Shown piece after piece: positions 1-6,402 of a stretch of DNA of 6,552 nucleotides. A program made the position numbers and the translations under genes. The notes beneath the pieces are model-generated. The model was not told the origin of the DNA. It saw only the letters and a program-made list of their open reading frames with translations, and ran no database searches. Source of the stretch: Micavibrio aeruginosavorus. GTDB taxonomy: Bacteria; Pseudomonadota; Alphaproteobacteria; Micavibrionales; Micavibrionaceae. Where the stretch lies: assembly GCA_003241475.1 (NCBI GenBank), contig QFQB01000107.1, positions 1-6,552 of the forward strand. Reading direction: 5' to 3'. Numbering within the stretch: the stretch's first letter is position 1; every line of letters starts with the position of its first letter.

Positions 1-11
1 CTCTCTTAAAG

Positions 12-38
12 AAAAGGCCGGATATCTCCGGCCTTTTT
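12..38. terminator. Bidirectional intrinsic terminator after the efflux operon
   Basis: A perfect 6-bp GC stem (GGCCGG at 16-21 pairing with CCGGCC at 28-33) with a 6-nt loop is flanked by AAAA on the left and TTTTT on the right, so it works as a rho-independent terminator on either strand. Read leftward it lies directly behind the TAA stop of the RND permease at 40-42 and ends the repressor-adaptor-permease transcript. Read rightward it has the longer T-run, which suggests a convergent gene may end just outside the window. The structure is read directly from the sequence; its activity is inferred. Confidence 0.88.
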
Positions 39-39
39 G

Positions 40-3000
40 TTATTTAAAAATTTCTTCGTCAGAGAGGTCTATGTTTTTCCTGTGATAAACATGCGCCTCT
101 TCCGCGGGAATGTCATCGCCGTGAGCATGAACAGGGTCTTTACGGCCGGTCAGTTTGACTTCTAATGTACGCAAGATCACATAGAAGATCGGCGTGAAGA
201 TCAGACCGAAGAACGTTACACCCAGCATGCCCGAGAATACGGCGATACCGATAGCGTGACGCATTTCCGCACCGGCACCGTGGGAAAGCACCAGCGGTAC
301 AACGCCCATGATGAATGCGAAAGATGTCATCAGGATCGGCCGCAGACGCAAATGACAGGCTTCAAGCGCGGCCTCAATGATGCCTTTACCCTGATGTTCC
401 AGCTCCCGCGCGAACTCCACAATAAGAATGGCGTTTTTACAGGCAAGCGCGGCTAGAACGAACAACGATATCTGGGTGAAGATATTGTTATCTCCATTGG
501 TGAACCAGACGCCGACGATGGCCGAAAGGATAGACATTGGAACGATCAGGATTACCGCAAGCGGCATGGTCAGTGATTCATATTGTGCGGCCAGAACGAG
601 GAAGACCAGCAAAATGCAAAGCGGGAAGATGAACAGCGTCGTGTTGCCTGCGAGAATTTGCTGGTACGTCAAATCCGTCCATTCGAATGACATACCTTTG
701 GGTAGTGTTTCGTTTAGGATTCTTTCCATGGCAGCTTGTGCCTGACCGCTCGAATATCCCGGCGCAGCATTCCCGCTAAGGTCGGCGGCAGAGAAGGCGT
801 TGTAGCGGGAAGCCGAGGACGGACCGAACGATTCTTTCAGGGTAATAACAGATCCGAGCGGGACCATCTCGCCGTTCACGTTACGGGCCTGCAAGTTCAT
901 GATGCTGTCAGGCTTATTGCGAAACTCCTGATCGGCTTGCGCAATTACCTGATAGGTACGACCGAACTGGTTGAAGTCGTTGACGTAGATGGAGCCGAGG
1001 TAGGCTTGAAGTGTCGAAAAGACCTCATTGATTGGCACGCCAAGCTGTTGGGCTTTGGTACGGTCAATGTCTGCAAACAATTGTGGCGAGTTGATGTTAA
1101 ACAAAGAATAAACACCTGACAGCTCCGGCGTTTGTGCGGCCCTAGCCACCACAGCCTGAATGGCATTGTTCAACTCGGTGTAACCCAAGTTTGCACGATC
1201 TTCGACCTGTAACTTGAAACCGCCGGCCGTACCAAGACCACGCACAGGTGGTGGTGGTACAACAACAACCATGGCCTCTTCGATGCCCATGAATTTTTGT
1301 TGCAAGGCTTGGGCAATGGCAAAACCGTTGGTTTCAGGCGTGTTCCTTTCTTCAAAAGGTTTCAGTGGCAAGAACGCAATACCGGCGCTGGAACTATTCA
1401 TAAATCCGTTAATGGATAAACCAGGGAAGGCGATGGCATTGCTGACGCCCGGATGCTGGATCGCGATGTCAGTCATCTTCTCGATTACTTTTTGCGTCCG
1501 GTCCAGCGTTGCACCTTGTGGTAACTGGGCGAAGGCGATCAGGTAGGCTTTGTCTTGCGCAGGAACAAAACCGCCTGGTACCAGATTGAAGAAAAATCCG
1601 GCGGATGCGATGAGGCAGAGATAAATCACCATCATAATCATCTTGTGACGGAAAAATCCTTTAACGCTACGCGTATAGCCATGGCTTCCTTTTTTAAAGA
1701 CTTTGTTGAATCCACGGAAGAACCAGCCAAACGCGCCGTCCATGGCTTTGGTTAGCCAATCCTTGGGGGCGTCGTGCGATTTCAGCAAAAGTGCGGCCAT
1801 CGCAGGCGAAAGTGTCAAGGAGTTGAAGGTCGAAATGACGGTTGCGATAGCAATGGTCAGGGCGAACTGCTTATAGAATTGGCCTGTTAGACCAGATACG
1901 AACGCAATTGGCACGAACACCGCTGTCAGCACAAGCATGGTGGCAATAATAGGACCTGTCACTTCTTTCATGGCCTGAATGGTCGCTTCGCGTGGCGTGC
2001 GGCCTTCTTCTATGTTTCTTTCGACGTTTTCAACAACAACGATAGCGTCGTCTACCACGATGCCGATAGCGAGGATCAGGCCAAACAGCGATAACACGTT
2101 GATTGAAAAGCCGAAGGCCAACATGAAGGTGAATGTTCCGATAATCGAAACCGGCACGGCAAGAAGTGGGATGATGGATGCACGCCATGTCTGCAAGAAG
2201 ACAATAACAACAAGAACAACCAGGAGAACGGCTTCGAGTAGAGTGTGCACAACCGAATTAATGGATTCTTTCACAAAAACGGTTGGGTCATAAATGATCC
2301 GGTAATCCAAGCCCTCTGGGAAATCTCTCTTGGCTTCTTCCATGGTTTTGCGCACCGCTGAGGAAATTTCAAGTGCGTTCGAGCCGGGCATGGCGAAAAC
2401 ACCCATTGCTCCGGCCGGTTTGTTGTCAAGGAGACCGCGCAAGGAGTATTGCTGGCCTGCCAATTCGACGCGTGCAACATCTACAAGACGTGTAATAACA
2501 CCGTTTTCGTTTTTGATGATTATATTTTCAAACTGTTCCGGATTTTCCAGACGGCCTTGCGCGCGGATCGGAAGCTGGACTTCGGAATCGTCGCTATAGG
2601 GAGGGCCGTTGATTGTTCCGGTGGAAACCTGAACGTTCTGGTTGCGTATGGCGGTAACAACTTCATTGGAGGTCAGATTGCGTTCTGCGATTTTGTCTGG
2701 GTTGAGCCAGATACGCATGGCGTAATCGCCGGCGCCGAACACGCGGATTTGTCCCACGCCTTCGATCCGGGACAGGCGGTCTTTGATATTCAATGTGGCA
2801 TAGTTGGAAAGATAAAGCGCATCATAGCGTCCGTCGGGGGAAACGACGTTGACCACCATGGTCAGGTCAGGAGAGGACTTTACAGTGGTGATGCCGAGGG
2901 TGCGCACGATTTCCGGCAGACGCGGGGTTGCCTGCGATACCCTGTTTTGCACGAGCTGTTGTGCAAGGTCGGGGTCCATGCCGATTTTAAAGGTTACAGT

Positions 3001-3276
3001 AATAGAAAGATTACCGTCCGGCGCGGCAAGTGAGGACATGTAGAGCATGCCTTCGACGCCGTTGATCTGCTCTTCCAACGGCATAGCAACCGTTTGTGCG
3101 ATCACATCGGGGTTAGCACCCGGGAACTGGGCGTTAACAACGACGGATGGCGGTGTTACCTCCGGATATTCCGCAATTGGTAGAACAAACATGGAAATCG
3201 TTCCAGCAATGAAAAGCAGGATCGATAGAACCGCGGCGAAGATCGGGCGGTCGATGAAAAAACGCGAGAGATTCAT
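40..3276 (-). CDS. RND multidrug efflux permease, HAE-1 family, MexF/OqxB-like
   Basis: Inner-membrane proton/drug antiporter of a tripartite efflux pump, 1078 aa, close to the usual 1040-1070 aa. The order is TM1 (about 10-30), a large periplasmic porter/docking loop (about 31-338), TM2-TM7 (about 340-564), a second periplasmic loop (about 565-877), TM8-TM12 (about 878-1035) and a hydrophilic cytoplasmic tail. The proton-relay residues are present: Asp409-Asp410 in the TM4 motif GIVVDDAIVVVENVER, Lys947 in ACKNAILIVEF, and Thr984 in RPILMTSFAF, matching AcrB D407/D408/K940/T978. The N-terminus MNLSRFFIDRPIFAAVLS, the FPGLSINGF stretch near 617-625 and the GAGAEMRHAIGIAVFSGM stretch near 1000-1017 are typical of the MexF/OqxB branch. 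Known members export chloramphenicol, quinolones and similar compounds; the substrates here are not known. The ATG start is 6 bp after the adaptor stop, and its weak Shine-Dalgarno AGGA (3287-3290) lies inside the end of the adaptor gene, suggesting translational coupling. No frameshift or missing key residue was seen. Confidence 0.96.
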   Translation of the reverse strand: MNLSRFFIDRPIFAAVLSILLFIAGTISMFVLPIAEYPEVTPPSVVVNAQFPGANPDVIAQTVAMPLEEQINGVEGMLYMSSLAAPDGNLSITVTFKIGMDPDLAQQLVQNRVSQATPRLPEIVRTLGITTVKSSPDLTMVVNVVSPDGRYDALYLSNYATLNIKDRLSRIEGVGQIRVFGAGDYAMRIWLNPDKIAERNLTSNEVVTAIRNQNVQVSTGTINGPPYSDDSEVQLPIRAQGRLENPEQFENIIIKNENGVITRLVDVARVELAGQQYSLRGLLDNKPAGAMGVFAMPGSNALEISSAVRKTMEEAKRDFPEGLDYRIIYDPTVFVKESINSVVHTLLEAVLLVVLVVIVFLQTWRASIIPLLAVPVSIIGTFTFMLAFGFSINVLSLFGLILAIGIVVDDAIVVVENVERNIEEGRTPREATIQAMKEVTGPIIATMLVLTAVFVPIAFVSGLTGQFYKQFALTIAIATVISTFNSLTLSPAMAALLLKSHDAPKDWLTKAMDGAFGWFFRGFNKVFKKGSHGYTRSVKGFFRHKMIMMVIYLCLIASAGFFFNLVPGGFVPAQDKAYLIAFAQLPQGATLDRTQKVIEKMTDIAIQHPGVSNAIAFPGLSINGFMNSSSAGIAFLPLKPFEERNTPETNGFAIAQALQQKFMGIEEAMVVVVPPPPVRGLGTAGGFKLQVEDRANLGYTELNNAIQAVVARAAQTPELSGVYSLFNINSPQLFADIDRTKAQQLGVPINEVFSTLQAYLGSIYVNDFNQFGRTYQVIAQADQEFRNKPDSIMNLQARNVNGEMVPLGSVITLKESFGPSSASRYNAFSAADLSGNAAPGYSSGQAQAAMERILNETLPKGMSFEWTDLTYQQILAGNTTLFIFPLCILLVFLVLAAQYESLTMPLAVILIVPMSILSAIVGVWFTNGDNNIFTQISLFVLAALACKNAILIVEFARELEHQGKGIIEAALEACHLRLRPILMTSFAFIMGVVPLVLSHGAGAEMRHAIGIAVFSGMLGVTFFGLIFTPIFYVILRTLEVKLTGRKDPVHAHGDDIPAEEAHVYHRKNIDLSDEEIFK

Positions 3277-3282
3277 TTTGTT

Positions 3283-4542
3283 TTATTCCTGCGTTGCGGG
3301 TTCTTTGTCTTTGGGTGGAGCGGATTCGGGCTTGGCTTCGGCCGGCTTTTGGGCGGCTTGCGTTTGTTGCTGGCTCATAGCGGCCATTTCTTCTGGCGTT
3401 TTCGGATCGACAGTAGCGCCGGGGCGTAGTTTCATGAACCCGTCGATGATGACCTTATCGCCGGAATTCAACCCGTCTGTAATGATGCGGTTTACACCAA
3501 CAACGTCGCCCAGCTTCACTTCTTTGTATGTGGCGGCGTTTTTATCATCGACGATATAAACGAACTTCTTGTTTTGGTCGGTATTAATGGCTTTGTCGGG
3601 CACAGTCAGGTGGTTTTCCGTTCCCGAGGATCCAAGCTGTACGCGGGAGAACATACCTGGTAACAAGGCGCCATCTTCATTGGCGAAGATCGCGCGGACG
3701 CGAATGGTGCCGGATGAGGTGTTCAGACGGTTATCGAAGCTTTTGATAACACCGTCGTAGGATTTCGTTTTATCACTGTTAAGGAAGAGACGCACTGGGA
3801 CTTCTTTTTCCTGATCGAGCGATTGGGACGAGCCGCCGCGGACAAAACCGAGATAGGTTTGTTCATCCACTTCAAAGTCGGCGTAGATACCTTGATTGGA
3901 CACGATGGTCGTTAGCAACGGGGCGGAGCTTGCGCTGACGAGGTTGCCTTCCGTGATTTCCGGACGGCTGATGCGGCCCGAGATCGGGGCTTCGATGGTC
4001 GTGTGGTCTAGATCAACTAGCGCGGCCTTCAAGCGGGCGTTGGCGGCGGCGCTATTGCTCTTGTTTACACGTTGTGAATTCACGCGCTCATCGTAACCTT
4101 GTTTGGAAATGGCACCTGTTTTTAAAAGCTCTTCGGCGCGTGCCAGTTCCTTTTGGGCGTAGTCTGCATCGTCCTTGGCGGCGGCGACATCGGCGCGGGC
4201 CTGCGCGACGGCGGCTTCATAAGGGCGCGGATCAATGCTATAGAGGATATCGCCTTTGTTGACGATTTGTCCGTCTTCGAAATGGATTTTTTCGATCAGG
4301 CCGCTGACCTGCGGGCGGATTTCAACATAGTCCACTGCGGCAAGACGCCCGGAGAATTCTTTCCAGATCTGGACGGGCTTTTCCTCGACCGTCACGACCG
4401 GCACCGGCATGGGCGGCATATTGCCGGGCATTTGCGCCGAGGCATTGTCGGCATGCATCATGTTTACGGCGGCAAAACCACCGCCGATAAGCGCAAGCGC
4501 CATGACGCTCAATAATAATTTCTTCTTTGCGGGGCGGGACAT
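3283..4542 (-). CDS. RND efflux periplasmic adaptor (membrane-fusion protein), MexE/OqxA-like
   Basis: Periplasmic adaptor linking the RND permease to an outer-membrane channel; 419 aa from the ATG at 4542. The order is a basic N-terminus and hydrophobic segment (about 5-26) ending in a possible signal-peptidase site (ASA at 34-36), first lipoyl half (about 72-103, VEIRPQVSGLIEKI then GDILYSIDPRPYEA), an alpha-helical hairpin rich in Ala/Asp/Lys (about 107-172), second lipoyl half (about 173-205, APISGRISRPEITEGN), beta-barrel (about 208-300), membrane-proximal domain (about 303-378), and a low-complexity Q/A/P/K/E tail (about 383-419). No cysteine is visible anywhere, so it cannot be a lipoprotein like AcrA; it is probably secreted or held by an uncleaved signal. 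The ATG at 4542 is preferred over an upstream in-frame TTG at 4569 because AGGAG (4550-4554) lies 7 nt before the ATG. It is the middle gene of the operon. The family assignment is firm; the exact subfamily is inferred. Confidence 0.95.
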   Translation of the reverse strand: MSRPAKKKLLLSVMALALIGGGFAAVNMMHADNASAQMPGNMPPMPVPVVTVEEKPVQIWKEFSGRLAAVDYVEIRPQVSGLIEKIHFEDGQIVNKGDILYSIDPRPYEAAVAQARADVAAAKDDADYAQKELARAEELLKTGAISKQGYDERVNSQRVNKSNSAAANARLKAALVDLDHTTIEAPISGRISRPEITEGNLVSASSAPLLTTIVSNQGIYADFEVDEQTYLGFVRGGSSQSLDQEKEVPVRLFLNSDKTKSYDGVIKSFDNRLNTSSGTIRVRAIFANEDGALLPGMFSRVQLGSSGTENHLTVPDKAINTDQNKKFVYIVDDKNAATYKEVKLGDVVGVNRIITDGLNSGDKVIIDGFMKLRPGATVDPKTPEEMAAMSQQQTQAAQKPAEAKPESAPPKDKEPATQE

Positions 4543-4549
4543 TTTCTCT

Positions 4550-4554
4550 CTCCT
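4550..4554 (-). promoter_or_regulatory. Shine-Dalgarno that fixes the adaptor start
   Basis: AGGAG on the minus strand lies 7 nt before the ATG at 4542. It supports that start over the TTG at 4569, which directly abuts the repressor stop codon and would add nine residues (MQRFIRREK) in front of an otherwise normal signal sequence. The 27-bp gap between the repressor stop and this ATG has no room for a separate promoter. Confidence 0.8.
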
Positions 4555-4569
4555 GATAAATCTTTGCAA

Positions 4570-5199
4570 TTATTCGGCGGCAACTAATTCTTTTTGGTTC
4601 AGGCCCAGTATGCGGACCAAACCAGGCTTCAGATCGCGTTCCAGCCCGTCGAGGCTGTTGTGGATGCGGGCCATAATCATCAATCCGGTAAGAAAATCAT
4701 GCACTTCCTCTGACTTTTCCTTCGGGTCGACGTGGGGAATCTGGTTTGTTTCAACGGCGCTGGCAATGGCGTTGATCATGTATTTTTGGCATTCATGGAA
4801 TAGTTCTTCCACACGTAGGCGTATGGCTTGTTCTTCTTCGCCGATCATTTCCGATCCCAGCGCGGCGAGCGGGCAACCGCACACAAACCCATGAATTTCC
4901 AGATTGCTCTTGTTGTCCTTTATGATCACGTCATCCATGTCGTCAACCTGCTGCGCGAATGGTTTGTCGGCGGCAAAAACCGGCTTCATGATGGATTCGA
5001 TTTTATAGCTTTGATATTCGTCCATCACGGCCATGGCAAGGTCCTGCTTGGACGGGAAATAATGATAAAAACTGCCCTTTTTGACGTTAGCGGCCTTGCA
5101 GATATCATCCACGCTCACGGCGCCGTAACTCGACGTCCAGATCAAGGTCTTGGCCGTTTCGATCAGCTTTTGGCGTGTTCCCTTGTCGGGACGGGGCAT
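4570..5199 (-). CDS. TetR/AcrR-family transcriptional repressor of the efflux operon
   Basis: DNA-binding regulator of 209 aa, a normal size for the family. The N-terminal helix-turn-helix covers about residues 10-55, with the typical signature VDDICKAANVKKGSFYHYF (recognition helix about 41-48) followed by SKQDL. The rest is the helical ligand-binding and dimerisation domain. It contains FVCGCPLAALGSEM (about 105-118), a form of the GCP/LA-E motif seen in one TetR subgroup; Cys107 and Cys109 are candidate redox- or electrophile-sensing residues, with other cysteines at 34 and 137. It is the first gene of the operon, 27 bp before the adaptor, so it very likely represses itself and the pump. 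The ATG at 5199 is supported by AAAGGA about 8 nt upstream. An inverted repeat in its own promoter is the likely binding site. The family is certain; the inducer is unknown. Confidence 0.93.
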   Translation of the reverse strand: MPRPDKGTRQKLIETAKTLIWTSSYGAVSVDDICKAANVKKGSFYHYFPSKQDLAMAVMDEYQSYKIESIMKPVFAADKPFAQQVDDMDDVIIKDNKSNLEIHGFVCGCPLAALGSEMIGEEEQAIRLRVEELFHECQKYMINAIASAVETNQIPHVDPKEKSEEVHDFLTGLMIMARIHNSLDGLERDLKPGLVRILGLNQKELVAAE

Positions 5200-5231
5200 G
5201 GGCTTATCCTTTGTTGCAATGCACTGCCAGC

Positions 5232-5259
5232 AAGATAGGATATTTTACCGGATAGTCAA
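5232..5259 (-). promoter_or_regulatory. Predicted sigma70-type promoter of the tetR-adaptor-permease operon
   Basis: On the minus strand TTGACT (5254-5259, 5 of 6 to TTGACA) is followed after 16 bp by TATCTT (5232-5237, 4 of 6 to TATAAT). This would start transcription near 5225 and give a leader of roughly 25 nt. A second reading is possible: TTGAAT (5281-5286), 16 bp, TATAGT (5259-5264), starting near 5252. Both overlap the inverted repeat at 5252-5263. This was judged by eye against the consensus; alphaproteobacterial promoters can deviate. Confidence 0.55.
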
Positions 5260-5263
5260 CTAT
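5252..5263. promoter_or_regulatory. Candidate TetR-family operator (perfect inverted repeat)
   Basis: ATAGT-ca-ACTAT is a perfect 5-bp dyad with a 2-nt centre in the divergent intergenic region. It covers the -35 hexamer of the better leftward promoter and the -10 of the alternative one, so a bound repressor would block RNA polymerase. TetR-family regulators commonly bind such dyads next to their own gene, and the repressor gene starts 53 bp away. The dyad is seen directly; the protein that binds it is inferred. Confidence 0.6.
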
Positions 5264-5295
5264 AAGAAATTATTGTTTATATTCAATATATTGTA

Positions 5296-5324
5296 TTGAC
5301 CTCGACTGTGAACGGGTCTTAAAA
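5296..5324 (+). promoter_or_regulatory. Possible promoter of the divergent hydrolase gene
   Basis: TTGACC (5296-5301, 5 of 6 to consensus) is followed at 17 bp by TTAAAA (5319-5324), a weak -10; AAAAAT at 5321-5326 is an alternative with a 19-bp spacer. A 10-bp palindrome, CAATATATTG (5284-5293), lies just upstream of the -35. The TetR-type dyad is more than 30 bp upstream of this promoter, so repression by the same site is not obvious. Confidence 0.38.
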
Positions 5325-5351
5325 ATAGAGCAAGCAAACAGGGACTTTGAA

Positions 5352-6239
5352 ATGACTGATCCGCAATCCACCAACCACATCATGATGATGGAGCCGATGG
5401 CGTTCCATGCCAACCCTCAGACCAAGGAGACCAATTCCTACCAACATGAGGATGACAAGGATATTGCCGCCATTCAAAAGAAAGCCGTTGCTGAATTTCG
5501 CGCCTTTCGCGACCTTTTGGTCGAACACGGCGTGGCGGTGACAACCGTCTATGGGCAAAAAGGATCGCCCGACGATATTTTTTGCAACAACTGGGTGTCG
5601 ACGTTGCCGGGCGGCAAGATGACTTTTTATCCGATGCTCGCCGACAATCGGAAGATCGAGCGTCGTCCCGAATTGATCGCGCTACTTGCACGCACCTATA
5701 AAGATGTGTTCGATCTTTCGAAATACGAAAATGAAGGGAAGTACCTTGAGAGCACAGGTGCTATGTGGCTCGATAAGGCCAACAAAATCGCTTATCAGGG
5801 GCAATCGCAACGTAGCCATCCCGAGATGGCAAAAAAATGGTGCGAGCATTACGGCTATGAGCATTACCCTTTTGAAACGGAACACCGCGGAAAGCCTGTT
5901 TATCACACGGATGTTTTGATGTGGATCGGCACGAGCCTTGCGGGGATTACGAGCGAATGTCTTAAATCACGCGATATTGTCGATCATTTAAAGAAGAAAC
6001 GCGATGTCGTGGAGTTCACCAACGAACAGATGGCGGCGTTCTGCGGCAACTCGCTTGAAGTCATCGGACGCGGCGGCGAAAAGATGCTGGTTATGTCGAT
6101 GTCCGGCTACAAGACTTTGCGCGACGATCAAAAATCCCTGATCCATAAGCATTACCCGACTGTGATTTCACCGGAAATTCCTACCATCGAATATTATGGT
6201 GGCGGATCGGCGCGTTGTATGTTGCTTGAATTGTTTTAA
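5352..6239 (+). CDS. Arginine deiminase-related hydrolase (CtlX/DDAH-like, guanidino-group-modifying fold)
   Basis: Complete 295-aa cytosolic enzyme of the guanidino-modifying (amidinotransferase/arginine deiminase) superfamily, a normal length for the CtlX/DDAH-like group. Motifs in order are an N-terminal strand MMMEPMAFHANPQTKETNSYQ-type opening (11-31), PDDIFCNNWVST (73-84, with Asp74/Asp75 a likely substrate contact), ERR (103-105), YLESTG (131-136, Glu133 equivalent to DDAH Glu114), Arg154, VYHTDVLMWIG (183-193, catalytic His185), CGNSLEV (231-237) and GGGSARCMLLE (283-293, nucleophile Cys289). All catalytic positions are therefore present. Family members hydrolyse arginine, methylarginine or citrulline-type substrates through a covalent Cys intermediate; the substrate here cannot be read from sequence. 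The start ATG has AGGGA 7 nt upstream (5340-5344). It is transcribed away from the efflux operon across a 152-bp intergenic region. Superfamily is near certain; the CtlX assignment is probable. Confidence 0.88.
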   Translation: MTDPQSTNHIMMMEPMAFHANPQTKETNSYQHEDDKDIAAIQKKAVAEFRAFRDLLVEHGVAVTTVYGQKGSPDDIFCNNWVSTLPGGKMTFYPMLADNRKIERRPELIALLARTYKDVFDLSKYENEGKYLESTGAMWLDKANKIAYQGQSQRSHPEMAKKWCEHYGYEHYPFETEHRGKPVYHTDVLMWIGTSLAGITSECLKSRDIVDHLKKKRDVVEFTNEQMAAFCGNSLEVIGRGGEKMLVMSMSGYKTLRDDQKSLIHKHYPTVISPEIPTIEYYGGGSARCMLLELF

Positions 6240-6370
6240 GCCCTCTTAATATTAGGGAAGATGGTTGCCGTTTATTGCTATAATAAACGGAAGGTTTTGC
6301 CGCTTCGCCATATTTTGCCACAAGAACATCACAGCAAGATAATAATCCCTCCCAATCCTCGCCTGTATTG
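6240..6370. other. Intergenic stretch after the hydrolase
   Basis: The first part of the final 313 bases, between the hydrolase stop and the earliest candidate start of the next gene. It contains the hairpin at 6268-6290 and an 8-bp palindrome TAATATTA (6247-6254) loosely flanked by CCC and GGG. No tRNA, CRISPR, insertion-sequence end or riboswitch was recognised. A minus-strand frame is open across it but has no recognisable product. Confidence 0.5.
6268..6290. terminator. Hairpin downstream of the hydrolase, possible weak terminator
   Basis: CCGTTTATT (6268-6276) pairs perfectly with AATAAACGG (6282-6290) around a 5-nt loop, 28 bp after the hydrolase stop. On the plus strand it is followed by AAGGTTTT rather than an immediate T-run, and on the minus strand there is no T-run, so it is at best a weak intrinsic terminator. 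It could instead protect the 3' end of the mRNA or be part of an intergenic repeat. Confidence 0.4.
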
Positions 6371-6380
6371 ATGCGCATTC

Positions 6381-6402
6381 TTTGTATCATGAAAGATACA
6401 AA
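6381..6402. repeat. Inverted repeat TTTGTATC-N6-GATACAAA
   Basis: Two perfect 8-bp arms (6381-6388 and 6395-6402) surround a 6-bp centre, ATGAAA. The spacing and length suit a dimeric regulator operator; as RNA it would form a short stem-loop. It is not the same sequence as the candidate TetR operator at 5252-5263, so a different regulator would be implied. One candidate start codon of the partial downstream reading frame (6389-6391) lies in its centre. The symmetry is seen directly; the function is unknown. Confidence 0.5.

Noticed and set aside
2449..3033. Plus-strand open frame of 194 codons opposite the permease
   Set aside because: It lies wholly inside the permease gene, has no recognisable domains or ribosome-binding site, and the permease frame is unmistakable by motif.
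3047..3559. Plus-strand open frame of 170 codons spanning the adaptor/permease junction
   Set aside because: It is antisense to two well-supported genes and shows no family features.
4543..4569. Upstream TTG start for the adaptor, adding nine residues
   Set aside because: The TTG touches the repressor stop codon and has no well-placed Shine-Dalgarno, while the ATG at 4542 has AGGAG 7 nt upstream and begins a normal signal sequence.
4828..5238. Plus-strand open frame opposite the repressor
   Set aside because: It is a shadow of the TetR coding frame, running through its promoter region without a domain or start signal.
5271..5298. TATTG repeats (5271, 5289, 5294) with CAATA (5284) as a regulator-binding array
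   Set aside because: The units are very short and the region is AT-rich, so such matches are expected by chance. Only the CAATATATTG palindrome was noted in passing.
6241..6257. CCC...TAATATTA...GGG as a hairpin directly after the hydrolase
   Set aside because: Pairing needs a three-base asymmetry and the core is all A/T; it is not followed by a T-run, so it is too weak to call.
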